Shown here in pieces: positions 24,766 through 32,836 of a DNA stretch of 45,901 nucleotides. Under the pieces are notes generated by a model. That model was not told the DNA's origin and searched no databases. It was given only the letters and a program-made list of their open reading frames with translations. The translations under genes were made by a program, and so were the position numbers. The stretch is from Akkermansia sp. GTDB lineage: Bacteria > Verrucomicrobiota > Verrucomicrobiia > Verrucomicrobiales > Akkermansiaceae. Position 1 is the first letter of the stretch, and the number at the start of each line of letters is the position of its first letter. The stretch spans positions 1-45,901 of the forward strand of contig JAFWYD010000023.1 of NCBI GenBank assembly GCA_017517805.1. Direction: 5' to 3'.

Positions 24766-26799
24766 TCATCTGGGGCGGGTCTGCCCGCCGCTGGATTTCA
24801 GATATGCCTCATTCTCCGGGGTCAGCTTTGCACCAGCGGAGCGGATAATCTTCAAGCACTTGCCGTGGCACACATCTGACCTGGTGGGCTCATCGGCATA
24901 AGGCACATGGGAATCAGCCACATTCAGGACAGTAAACAAAGGGCTGTTGCGCTCATCTGATTCGGTGCGTGCATTCAGGCCGGCAATAAGTCGCTTCACC
25001 CATATATGGAAACCGAACTCCGCGGCGCGATGCAAGGGGTAGAGCATTTCATCATCTGAAAGGCTGCCCCCCTGCTCCCACAAAACCTCGGCACATTCAA
25101 ACAACGGCACCTCACCATACAAAGCCAGCGCCTTGGCCTTCTTGCCCAGCTGGCCGGTAGCGAGCGCACCCGCTTTCAGCAGGTAGCTGACACAGGCATC
25201 ATGCATCGTACCGGAATCATAATTCCAGCGTTCGGAGCCAGGGGCCTCGGTGCCGCGGCAGCACGCCGCCTGCAAGGCGGTGAGCCCGGTTTCCGGGTCT
25301 GTGGCATTGACATCCCAGCCATTCTCCACCAGAAGGCGCACACAGGCCAGGTTACCATTCTCCGCAGCCTGGTTCAGAGCGCCCGGGTCACGCACTTCGT
25401 TGCAGGTGGCAGTCATGATATAACGCAGCATATCTGGCTGCCCACGCCGTGCGGCCGCCCGCAGAGGGGTAAGCAGACTCTCGTCCTCGCCAGTAGATAA
25501 GGTCAATTCTGCGCCCCTGTTCACAAAGTACATGAAGATATCCATATTTCCACCGGCTATGGCAGCCATCAGCGGGGTGGTTTCTTCCACCTCGACCACC
25601 CCGGTGGTGCCGGTCATATCCTCGAATGGGCGCGCATGCTGCACCCGCATGGTGCACTTCGAATTAACCGGCGCAATGTATGTTTCGGCGATGAACCGCA
25701 CCGCATCCAGATGCCCGAAACGGGCAGCCGCGCACAAACCACGGGTGATATGCTCCGGCTTGGGGGAACATATCTTGAATACCTCACCAATCATCCGTGT
25801 ATTACCCGAAGCAGCGGCATTTTCAAAAACGCTGCCGGTGTACTTGCTCTCCACCTTGACATCCGGGTCGTGCTGCATGAGACAATTCACCACAGCCACA
25901 TTGCCCGATGCAGCGGCGCATTGAAGCGCCGTATCCCCGGTGCGCGTCACCTTGTTCACCTCTTTCTTCTTATCCTTGATCCGGTCGAGCACGTAGCGCA
26001 CACAATCAGCATCACCGCTCAACGCAGCAGTCATCAACGGTGTATAATCGGCCGTACCCACATAGTTGAACTCAGCCCCGCGAGATTCCAGGTACCGCAG
26101 AATCTCCACCTCGCCGCTGGTTGCCGAGCGGAGCAGTATCTCATTGGCCCGGAAAGGCCACCCTTTTTCCTCCATGCGGGTGATGATTTCGCGCTTGCCT
26201 GCCATACCGGCACTATCAATGACCGACCAGTCATGGCGATTCCGGGGAATCAGGCTGCCTATCTGGCTGTACACATACTCAATGCAATCACGGTCGCCGC
26301 TCTGGACCGCGCGCTTCATAATGCCGCACGCGCCCTTCCACGCAGTACGGCAGCGCGGGTCATTCAGAAAAAGGCAGCATTTCTTTTCCAGGAATTCCAC
26401 GAGTTTCTTGTTTCCTGAAAGGACCGCCCGGTAAATAAGGGATTCCCCATTCCGATACGCACTCGTGGAAGCTCCCTTCCCCAGCAGAAACTCCACGCTC
26501 TCCAGCATCCCCTTATCAGCGGCATACCACAACAGACTCGCTCCGTTGATACGCACATCCTCTGGTCCGCGCTTTCCGTGGTATACATCCAGCACCAGCT
26601 GGTTGAACTGGGCATCGAAGGGAGTCTTCACAAGCCGCGCAGGAATCAGGTACCCCTTCTTTTCCAGCTCCTCCACCAATGACTGCTCACGCCTCTGCTC
26701 GCGCTTCGAACGCCGCCCGGCAGCTGTTGCAGGCTCTCCCGCCAGAACGACCGCCAGCATCGCAACCAGAATCACTCGCAGTATATGGAGAATCTTCAT
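24766..26799 (-). CDS. secreted ankyrin-repeat protein
   Basis: 677 aa. It begins with a signal peptide (hydrophobic core about residues 5-25, ending AGEPATA), followed by a very basic stretch (RRSKREQRREQ). The rest is built of roughly a dozen ankyrin repeats of about 33 residues, such as DYTPLMTAALSGDADCVRYVL and GDTALQCAAASGNVAVVNCLM, with irregular insertions. Ankyrin repeats bind proteins; the partner is unknown. The ATG at 26799 lies 7 bases behind a -10 box, so a leaderless message is likely; a TTG three codons upstream is an alternative. Confidence 0.88.
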   Translation of the reverse strand: MKILHILRVILVAMLAVVLAGEPATAAGRRSKREQRREQSLVEELEKKGYLIPARLVKTPFDAQFNQLVLDVYHGKRGPEDVRINGASLLWYAADKGMLESVEFLLGKGASTSAYRNGESLIYRAVLSGNKKLVEFLEKKCCLFLNDPRCRTAWKGACGIMKRAVQSGDRDCIEYVYSQIGSLIPRNRHDWSVIDSAGMAGKREIITRMEEKGWPFRANEILLRSATSGEVEILRYLESRGAEFNYVGTADYTPLMTAALSGDADCVRYVLDRIKDKKKEVNKVTRTGDTALQCAAASGNVAVVNCLMQHDPDVKVESKYTGSVFENAAASGNTRMIGEVFKICSPKPEHITRGLCAAARFGHLDAVRFIAETYIAPVNSKCTMRVQHARPFEDMTGTTGVVEVEETTPLMAAIAGGNMDIFMYFVNRGAELTLSTGEDESLLTPLRAAARRGQPDMLRYIMTATCNEVRDPGALNQAAENGNLACVRLLVENGWDVNATDPETGLTALQAACCRGTEAPGSERWNYDSGTMHDACVSYLLKAGALATGQLGKKAKALALYGEVPLFECAEVLWEQGGSLSDDEMLYPLHRAAEFGFHIWVKRLIAGLNARTESDERNSPLFTVLNVADSHVPYADEPTRSDVCHGKCLKIIRSAGAKLTPENEAYLKSSGGQTRPR

Positions 26800-26806
26800 A
26801 TTACCC

Positions 26807-26835
26807 AAACTATCACAGATGCCCCCGACTGTCTA
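26807..26835 (-). promoter_or_regulatory. promoter of the ankyrin-repeat gene
   Basis: Minus strand TAGACA (26835-26830), 17 bases, TAGTTT (26812-26807). Seven bases then separate the -10 box from the ATG at 26799, so transcription would begin almost at the start codon. Confidence 0.45.
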
Positions 26836-26922
26836 GGATTATTCCCGGTAATCTCCTGAATTCCGAGCGACAGTACCGCACGCAAAAACCACTTATTTTT
26901 GGAGATGTGGCAGAGATTTGAC

Positions 26923-26951
26923 TTGCCTGAATCCCGCCGCTGGAGTATAGT
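26923..26951 (+). promoter_or_regulatory. promoter of tdh
   Basis: TTGCCT (26923-26928), 17 bases, TATAGT (26946-26951). The tdh ATG is at 26963, so the predicted leader is about 4 bases. Confidence 0.55.
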
Positions 26952-26962
26952 TTCGCCCCGAA

Positions 26963-27994
26963 ATGAAAGCCCTTGTCAAAACAAAGGCCGATAAAGGCCT
27001 GGAGCTGATGGACGTGCCGATGCCCGAAGTCGGCCCGAATGATGTTCTTATCAAGATTTACAAGACCGCCATCTGCGGGACTGACCTGCACATTTGGAAC
27101 TGGGATACCTGGGCGCAGCAGACCATTCCCGTGGGCATGCACGTAGGCCACGAATTCTGCGGGGTCATTGAGCGCGTTGGCGAGGCCGTGACCGAATTCA
27201 AGCCGGGCGATGTCGTCTCCGGTGAAGGTCACATCGTCTGCGGCCACTGCCGCAACTGCCGCAAAGGGCTTTTCCACCTCTGCCCGAACACCAAAGGGGT
27301 AGGTGTCAACCGTCCCGGCTGCTTTGCCGAGTACCTTTCCATACCCCAGAGCAACGTCATCCGCATCCACAAGGATATGCCCATGGAGATTGCTTCCATC
27401 CTGGACCCCCTGGGCAATGCTACTCACACCGCCCTCTCCTGGGACCTCGTGGGTGAGGACGTGCTCATCACCGGTGCTGGCCTCATCGGTTCCATGGCAG
27501 CTGCTGTGTGCAAAAAAGCCGGGGCCCGCACCGTCACCATCACCGATGTGAGCGATTTCAAGCTCAATCTGGCCAGAACCATGGGGGCAGACCGCACCGT
27601 CAACGTCATCTCGGGCGATAGCATCGCCGCAGCGCGCGAAGAACTTGAAATTACCGAAGGCTACGGCGTGTGCCTTGAAATGAGTGGTGCGCCCGCCTGC
27701 CTCAAGGACATCATCACCCACTCTGCCTACGGGGCCAATATCTCCCTGCTGGGCATCCAGCCTGGTGGTTCCGGCATCGACTGGAACACCTTCGTGTGGA
27801 AAGGACTCAAGATGAAGGGTATCTATGGCCGCGAGATGTTCGGCACCTGGCAGAAGATGGATGCCATGCTGCGCTCCGGGCTCGATGTTTCCCCCATCAT
27901 CACCCACCGCCTGCACTACACTGACTTCAAGCAGGGCTTCGAGGTCATGGCCTCCGGCAAATCCGGCAAGGTCGTCCTCACCTGGGCAGAGTAA
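26963..27994 (+). CDS. tdh: L-threonine 3-dehydrogenase
   Basis: 343-aa zinc-dependent medium-chain dehydrogenase that oxidises L-threonine to 2-amino-3-ketobutyrate with NAD+. Catalytic zinc ligands are C38 (ICGTDLHIW) and H63-E64 (GHEFCG). The four-cysteine structural zinc site reads [16 protein letters not shown] Rossmann [10 protein letters not shown] motif follows. The length matches E. coli Tdh (341 aa). It is a single-gene unit with its own promoter and terminator; the partner kbl is not adjacent. Confidence 0.95.
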   Translation: MKALVKTKADKGLELMDVPMPEVGPNDVLIKIYKTAICGTDLHIWNWDTWAQQTIPVGMHVGHEFCGVIERVGEAVTEFKPGDVVSGEGHIVCGHCRNCRKGLFHLCPNTKGVGVNRPGCFAEYLSIPQSNVIRIHKDMPMEIASILDPLGNATHTALSWDLVGEDVLITGAGLIGSMAAAVCKKAGARTVTITDVSDFKLNLARTMGADRTVNVISGDSIAAAREELEITEGYGVCLEMSGAPACLKDIITHSAYGANISLLGIQPGGSGIDWNTFVWKGLKMKGIYGREMFGTWQKMDAMLRSGLDVSPIITHRLHYTDFKQGFEVMASGKSGKVVLTWAE

Positions 27995-28019
27995 TCATCA
28001 GCCATCATTCATTTCACCG

Positions 28020-28055
28020 CGCGCCGGAGAATTATTTCTCCGGCGCGTTTTTTTT
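28020..28055 (+). terminator. intrinsic terminator of tdh
   Basis: A perfect 12-bp stem (28020-28031 with 28036-28047) closed by a TTAT loop is followed by eight T residues (28048-28055). It marks the boundary between tdh and the RADAR island. Confidence 0.93.
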
Positions 28056-28074
28056 CACTACAGAAAATATACAC

Positions 28075-28102
28075 TTGCATTCACAATATGATAGTGTATT
28101 AT
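28075..28102 (+). promoter_or_regulatory. promoter of the DUF2971-RADAR operon
   Basis: TTGCAT (28075-28080), 16 bases, TATTAT (28097-28102) in an AT-rich region. The first gene begins at 28150, giving a leader of about 40 bases. Confidence 0.45.
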
Positions 28103-28149
28103 GAAAAATATCCGTTTTCTTCTGTCATATAGTTTTATTTCTCTTTTCT

Positions 28150-28920
28150 ATGAAAAATGCCACATTTCCCTACCTTCGTCTGTATAAGTACATGACACTT
28201 GAAACCTTCCACGAAACTCTGCGGCTTGGAGGTTTGCGCGCAACCTTTGCCCAGCAGAGCGTCAACCTGATGGAATTCAAGCCAAGCAAAAAAATCAGCA
28301 CAAATACGGATACAGAACGAGAGCTCCGTTCACACGCTCTGGTCAGCTTTTGCCGCAACTCGACATCTCCGGCATTGTGGGGACTCTATGCCAACCGCGG
28401 TAGGGATATCTGTCTGGTATTCTCTTTTCCTGTAGAATACAGGAACTCGCGAAAAATAACAGTTAAAACAAGTGCAGCCACTTCTAAAAGCGGGGTCGCG
28501 TCTAAAAGCGCAATCATTCACACCTATAAACTCACCAATGGATATATCCTGCGCGATGTCGTATACGATTACAGACGCTTCAATCGGCAAATCACGCGAT
28601 TCAACCTGCCCAAACTCCTGACACATAAATCACCATCGTGGGAACACGAAAAAGAAGTACGATACGTGGGGCATGTAGATGATTTCGATGAGATTTCATA
28701 TTTTAACGAACCTGCATTCCCTTACCGCGACCGTCACAAACTGATATGCAAATGGCCCATGAATTATCTCAGGGGCGCGCTTCTGGGGCCTAAGTGTGAA
28801 CTCTCTGCTGATTTCGTCAAGCGCCAGATTATCCAGTCCATCCCAGCACTCGCCAATCTGATCCAAGTCGAGCCGACGACATACGATAAAAACAGATACA
28901 GCATTGTCACCTACGCATGA
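28150..28920 (+). CDS. DUF2971 domain protein 1, RADAR-associated
   Basis: 256 aa. The family signature is ALWGLYANRGRDICLVF (about residues 75-91), with an N-terminal YLRLYKYMTLETF start and a later WEHEKEVRYVG segment, all typical of DUF2971. The biochemical role of this family is unknown to me. It is the first gene of a four-gene operon leading into rdrA and rdrB and is clearly AT-rich beside its GC-rich flanks. It is a distant paralogue of the next gene. Confidence 0.82.
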   Translation: MKNATFPYLRLYKYMTLETFHETLRLGGLRATFAQQSVNLMEFKPSKKISTNTDTERELRSHALVSFCRNSTSPALWGLYANRGRDICLVFSFPVEYRNSRKITVKTSAATSKSGVASKSAIIHTYKLTNGYILRDVVYDYRRFNRQITRFNLPKLLTHKSPSWEHEKEVRYVGHVDDFDEISYFNEPAFPYRDRHKLICKWPMNYLRGALLGPKCELSADFVKRQIIQSIPALANLIQVEPTTYDKNRYSIVTYA

Positions 28921-28968
28921 CGGCACCATCTTTCTGTAAGCTTAAACACTAAAACCGAGTCTGCTCCC

Positions 28969-29898
28969 ATGACATTAAACAACGAACATAAAACTACTGC
29001 TGAGAACAAGGGAATCGAAGAAAAGGTGCCCAACGCCGAAATCGAGGCCCGCTACCAGGCGTTGTACATCTACTTCAGTTTTGACTCATTCTGCAAGGCT
29101 CTGGACTCATGGTCGCTCAAAGCCTGCCAGGCACATGAAGTCAATGACCCGATGGAAAACAAGCCAAAGAAGCCGAGCAAAATACACGATGAAGCCCCAC
29201 CCTTTTTCTGCATGTCAAAAGTCATGTCGAACGATGCAATGTGGGGCTCGTACGCCGACCGGGGGCGAGGCCTCTGCCTGGTTTTCTGCTTCCCCAAAGA
29301 ATATTTAAACGAGCACGCGGCAGACTCAAACGAAACAGACCAAGCAAAAAAAGCAATCTTCAAAGCCATCAAGTACGAGGTGTTGCGACCCGATGTGAAA
29401 AATTCCATAGATGCATTATCATCCAAAGGTAAATATTGGGAATACGAAAAGGAAATACGCTGTTTTACCCAATATGAAGCCTCCTGCCATAGCATCAATA
29501 ATATGCTCTTCTTTCGATGGCCCATGAGATATCTTGCAGGTGCTATCATTGGCCCCGAATGCGACTGCACCATTCAATTCATCAAGCAGAAACTTCATCT
29601 CGCATATAAGAATCACTATGTGAATATCGCATCAGGACTTAGCCCACACGACCCTCAGAACGGGGCTCGATGCATCTTTCTCCATCCGACTTCTGGAGCA
29701 GTTGACTTCTGCGTTGAAAAGGCCTCTATTCATCCTTTCCTCTACGCGATAACAACGAAAAGCAGGAAGGATAAGCAGACATGCAGGAAGGATAAGCAGA
29801 CATGCAGGAAGGATAAGCAGACATGCAGGAAGGATAAGCAGACAAGCTGGAAGGATAAGCAGACATTAACTGAAAGCGAATTTTTCACTATGATTTAA
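28969..29898 (+). CDS. DUF2971 domain protein 2 with heptapeptide tail, RADAR-associated
   Basis: 309 aa. The core matches DUF2971: AMWGSYADRGRGLCLVF (about 90-106) and YWEYEKEIRCF. It is weakly similar to the preceding protein but longer, and has an exceptional C-terminal tail of five 7-residue repeats (RKDKQTC) encoded by 21-base tandem repeats. It sits 48 bases after the first DUF2971 gene and 31 before rdrA. An accessory or sensor role for RADAR is an inference from position. Confidence 0.8.
   Translation: MTLNNEHKTTAENKGIEEKVPNAEIEARYQALYIYFSFDSFCKALDSWSLKACQAHEVNDPMENKPKKPSKIHDEAPPFFCMSKVMSNDAMWGSYADRGRGLCLVFCFPKEYLNEHAADSNETDQAKKAIFKAIKYEVLRPDVKNSIDALSSKGKYWEYEKEIRCFTQYEASCHSINNMLFFRWPMRYLAGAIIGPECDCTIQFIKQKLHLAYKNHYVNIASGLSPHDPQNGARCIFLHPTSGAVDFCVEKASIHPFLYAITTKSRKDKQTCRKDKQTCRKDKQTCRKDKQTSWKDKQTLTESEFFTMI
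29764..29868 (+). repeat. five 21-base tandem repeats in the DUF2971 protein 2 tail
   Basis: Unit AGGAAGGATAAGCAGACATG plus C, repeated from 29764. The first three copies are identical; the fourth and fifth have point changes. The period is a multiple of three, so copy-number change keeps the reading frame. Confidence 0.95.
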
Positions 29899-29929
29899 TA
29901 CAACAAAATCACCTTATCTTCAGCACAAT

Positions 29930-32824
29930 ATGAATAATATAAACAACGATGAGGAGGATAACGACCTCTACAACGTTACCATTGAGGCAGGTAACGAATT
30001 CAAAATCTGCGAAGATTTGTCAGGCTGCGTGCATAAACCTTTACTTATTAAGCTAAGGGAAAAAATACTGCAAAACATCACAAGCCGAAACCTCGATGAA
30101 TACAAATCCAAGGAACCGTGGGAAGTTCGCGCCTATGTCCGTGAATCAAACTACCTTCTGACAGGGAAGCGGGGGAGTGGTAAAACAACATTCATGAAAA
30201 CCCTGGTCCAGCTTCTACTGGGAAAGAAAAAATATAAGGAAGAAACAAACTTCCCATCAGGCAGACAAAAACCCGAAATCGATTTACTTTGCTGGTATGA
30301 CCCATCTGAAGCTGTTGGGTGCAACGATTATTTTTTCCTTACCATAGCAGCCGCTCTGAAAAGCAAATTGGAAACAGCCATTAGAAAGAGGAAACAGGAA
30401 GACAATGATTTCAACTTCTTAATCGACTACTGCAAAACCAGCATGAAGAAGCTGGACAAAGGCATTGTGCGCCTATCCAATAACAGGAATGCCCTGGAGG
30501 GTATCACACCTCCTGGTGCAGCAGCATTGAGAAAAGATAACCCGGAATTCGATGAATCCATTCGCGGGAACTTTGCTGCGGTTGTGGATAGGATATGCGA
30601 AATCTGCCATGTCGACAGTTTCATTATTGCCATTGATGATGCAGACTCCAGATCTGAACAGTGTTTCAATGTGCTTGAGGATTTGAGATTATACATCAGT
30701 CACCCGCGTCTCATCGTTCTCATGACTGGTGATAAAAACCTCCTGTTGGAACGAATCCGCGAACGTTTGTTCCGTGAATACGACTACAAATATCACAAAG
30801 CAGACATCAGGAGACAGGAAACCCGTATGGATCTGGTCATTGCACATACAAGCCAGTACCTCATCAAGCTATTCCCTCTGAACAACCAATGTGAACTGGC
30901 CAATATGCAAACCATCATGCATAAGAATAAGCCTATCCATTTCCAGATGTTGTTCTGCAACAAACAGGAAACGGGGTATTTGACTTATGAAAGCAAGGTA
31001 ATGGATCTCAACGACAAGATTAAAGAAGTTTTTAAAATCGTTATCAGCGAAAAAGATGATGAAGTAGCCCCCTATGTTGACCTGTTCTTACGTTTGCCTC
31101 TAAGAAGTATTTTACAAGTACTAAATAACTGGCACTCGAATGATGTGTGGGTGCATCTCGAAAGTTACAAAAAATTAAAAGGCCAGCCTGACAAAGCCCC
31201 TTCGACTTGTCAGGAAGAAATCATCTACGCAGTCAAAATGTCGATGAAGCGGGTTCTTGAAGACGAGTTAAGCTCTAGTTACTACAACTTCGAGTCTCTG
31301 GATGCAGACGACGGCCGGACTTTTTACTCCATCATGCTCAAACATTGTCAGAACACGGGAGACCTGGAACACGGGTACTTCCTTGCGGGAGGAGTAGGAC
31401 TGAATGATGAAGAGCGCTACATCACCATGCTTCTTGCCACTTCGTTCAAAGGCAGAGTAAAATGCCTTGATGACTACATTACCTACATGTTGTATGGCCC
31501 TGCTACTGTCTCTCTTTTCACGAGAGAAAGTTTTAATTTAAAAAATAACTGGCCGGAGCAGGCAAGTTTATCTTCTTTATCTGAGGCTTTTAATAATTAT
31601 ATGCAAGTCGGTCGTGGAATCAGCCCCTCCCGCTGGGCCAGACACGCCAACGTGATTTTCTCCAGGACAGGTAACCATGCGGGAGTGCAGAAACTAACAA
31701 AGATCAAACTGCATGAGAGTACCATCGAGGAAACAGAAGAAGAGACATCTACAGAACGCATACGAGATAAACTTTTTGCAACAAAAAAACACAGTTTGCA
31801 CGCAACCGCAACCAGAATTGCTATACTCGCTTCTCTATCAAGAACTGCACCTGATGAGAACGCTTATCTAATCTCCATCTACAGTTACATCGCATTCATC
31901 CTGCGGTGCTGCCAAGCATGCCATGCTATGACCTCCGTAGGTGATTATCAACATCTAATTGACCTCTTTAAGGAATACGAAGAAATTAAATCATGTTTAT
32001 ATCCAAGCTGGCACACAAAAAAGGAGCCCGAGCAAAATGAGGCAAAGAATCCAACAAAGATAAAACGTATCGAGTTCTCTATTAACTCTGATACACTTTT
32101 AAAGATTCTGGCAACAGTTCCTAAGAAACAAGCGGCAAATAAACAGTCCGATTCGCAAGAAACGGAGAAAATTTTACAACTGGCAAATGGCCTCTGGCAA
32201 AAAGTAGAAGATCTCTCACAATATGTAGAAGATCTCTCACAATATGTAGAAGGTCCCTCGCAAAATGTAGAGCATTCCAAGCAAATAATACAGCAACTCT
32301 CGGAAAAAGCAAAGGAGCTTTCTCTAAATGCGCCAATACTTTTGAGAAAAGAAAAAGCAACTTTACAAACATTAGAGGAGCTATCGAAAGAAGCAGAGAC
32401 TCTTTTGAATGATACAGAGGACTTTTCAAAAAAGGCAAAGGCTTTTTCTAAAAAAGCAGAGATTCTTTTGATAAATACCAATAACATACTTATAGCAAAT
32501 AGAATATATACATGGTATACATCGCACAAAGAAAATTTTTCTTCTCCCTCAAAATTGACTCCGCACAGCATTGCAGACGCATGGTCATCGTTATATTACA
32601 ATATCGAAAGGATTTACTCCCAAAACAAAGATTCTAATCAATTGACGTTATTCCATAAGGCGATAAAGGCTTTCCTTGATAAAACAGGGTCTGGTTTAAC
32701 AATCGTTGATGGAGCAGAAATTGCTATAGGCGAACAAGAAAATAAAACAGAGCATTTTATGAGCATGATAGGAGATTTTCCCTTGAATGCGTATCTTCTC
32801 CAAGCTTCTGTTGCTGTATGCTAA
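29930..32824 (+). CDS. rdrA: RADAR ATPase RdrA
   Basis: 964-aa P-loop ATPase. Walker A is GKRGSGKTT (79-87) and Walker B is IIAIDDAD (232-239), followed by VLMTGD at the sensor position. The long C-terminal part is alpha-helical, with coiled-coil-like repeats from about residue 758 to 850. Directly followed by a large adenosine-deaminase-like gene (12 bases apart), it matches RdrA of the RADAR anti-phage system, which forms a ring ATPase working with RdrB. The gene is AT-rich. The repeat region is a likely lineage-specific extension. Confidence 0.85.
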   Translation: MNNINNDEEDNDLYNVTIEAGNEFKICEDLSGCVHKPLLIKLREKILQNITSRNLDEYKSKEPWEVRAYVRESNYLLTGKRGSGKTTFMKTLVQLLLGKKKYKEETNFPSGRQKPEIDLLCWYDPSEAVGCNDYFFLTIAAALKSKLETAIRKRKQEDNDFNFLIDYCKTSMKKLDKGIVRLSNNRNALEGITPPGAAALRKDNPEFDESIRGNFAAVVDRICEICHVDSFIIAIDDADSRSEQCFNVLEDLRLYISHPRLIVLMTGDKNLLLERIRERLFREYDYKYHKADIRRQETRMDLVIAHTSQYLIKLFPLNNQCELANMQTIMHKNKPIHFQMLFCNKQETGYLTYESKVMDLNDKIKEVFKIVISEKDDEVAPYVDLFLRLPLRSILQVLNNWHSNDVWVHLESYKKLKGQPDKAPSTCQEEIIYAVKMSMKRVLEDELSSSYYNFESLDADDGRTFYSIMLKHCQNTGDLEHGYFLAGGVGLNDEERYITMLLATSFKGRVKCLDDYITYMLYGPATVSLFTRESFNLKNNWPEQASLSSLSEAFNNYMQVGRGISPSRWARHANVIFSRTGNHAGVQKLTKIKLHESTIEETEEETSTERIRDKLFATKKHSLHATATRIAILASLSRTAPDENAYLISIYSYIAFILRCCQACHAMTSVGDYQHLIDLFKEYEEIKSCLYPSWHTKKEPEQNEAKNPTKIKRIEFSINSDTLLKILATVPKKQAANKQSDSQETEKILQLANGLWQKVEDLSQYVEDLSQYVEGPSQNVEHSKQIIQQLSEKAKELSLNAPILLRKEKATLQTLEELSKEAETLLNDTEDFSKKAKAFSKKAEILLINTNNILIANRIYTWYTSHKENFSSPSKLTPHSIADAWSSLYYNIERIYSQNKDSNQLTLFHKAIKAFLDKTGSGLTIVDGAEIAIGEQENKTEHFMSMIGDFPLNAYLLQASVAVC
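32204..32287 (+). repeat. 21-base repeats within rdrA
   Basis: GTAGAAGATCTCTCACAATA plus T occurs exactly twice from 32204 and then in two increasingly degenerate copies up to 32287. It encodes repeated VEDLSQY-type heptads, followed by a long Lys/Glu/Leu-rich helical stretch. Confidence 0.9.
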
Positions 32825-32836
32825 TGCAATAAAATC

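Noticed and set aside
29764..29868. CRISPR-like direct repeats
   Set aside because: The 21-base units are contiguous without spacers and lie in frame inside a coding sequence.
28150..29898. toxin-antitoxin pair
   Set aside because: Both proteins are DUF2971 paralogues of 256 and 309 aa, too large and too alike for a standard pair; their place before rdrA suggests accessory genes.
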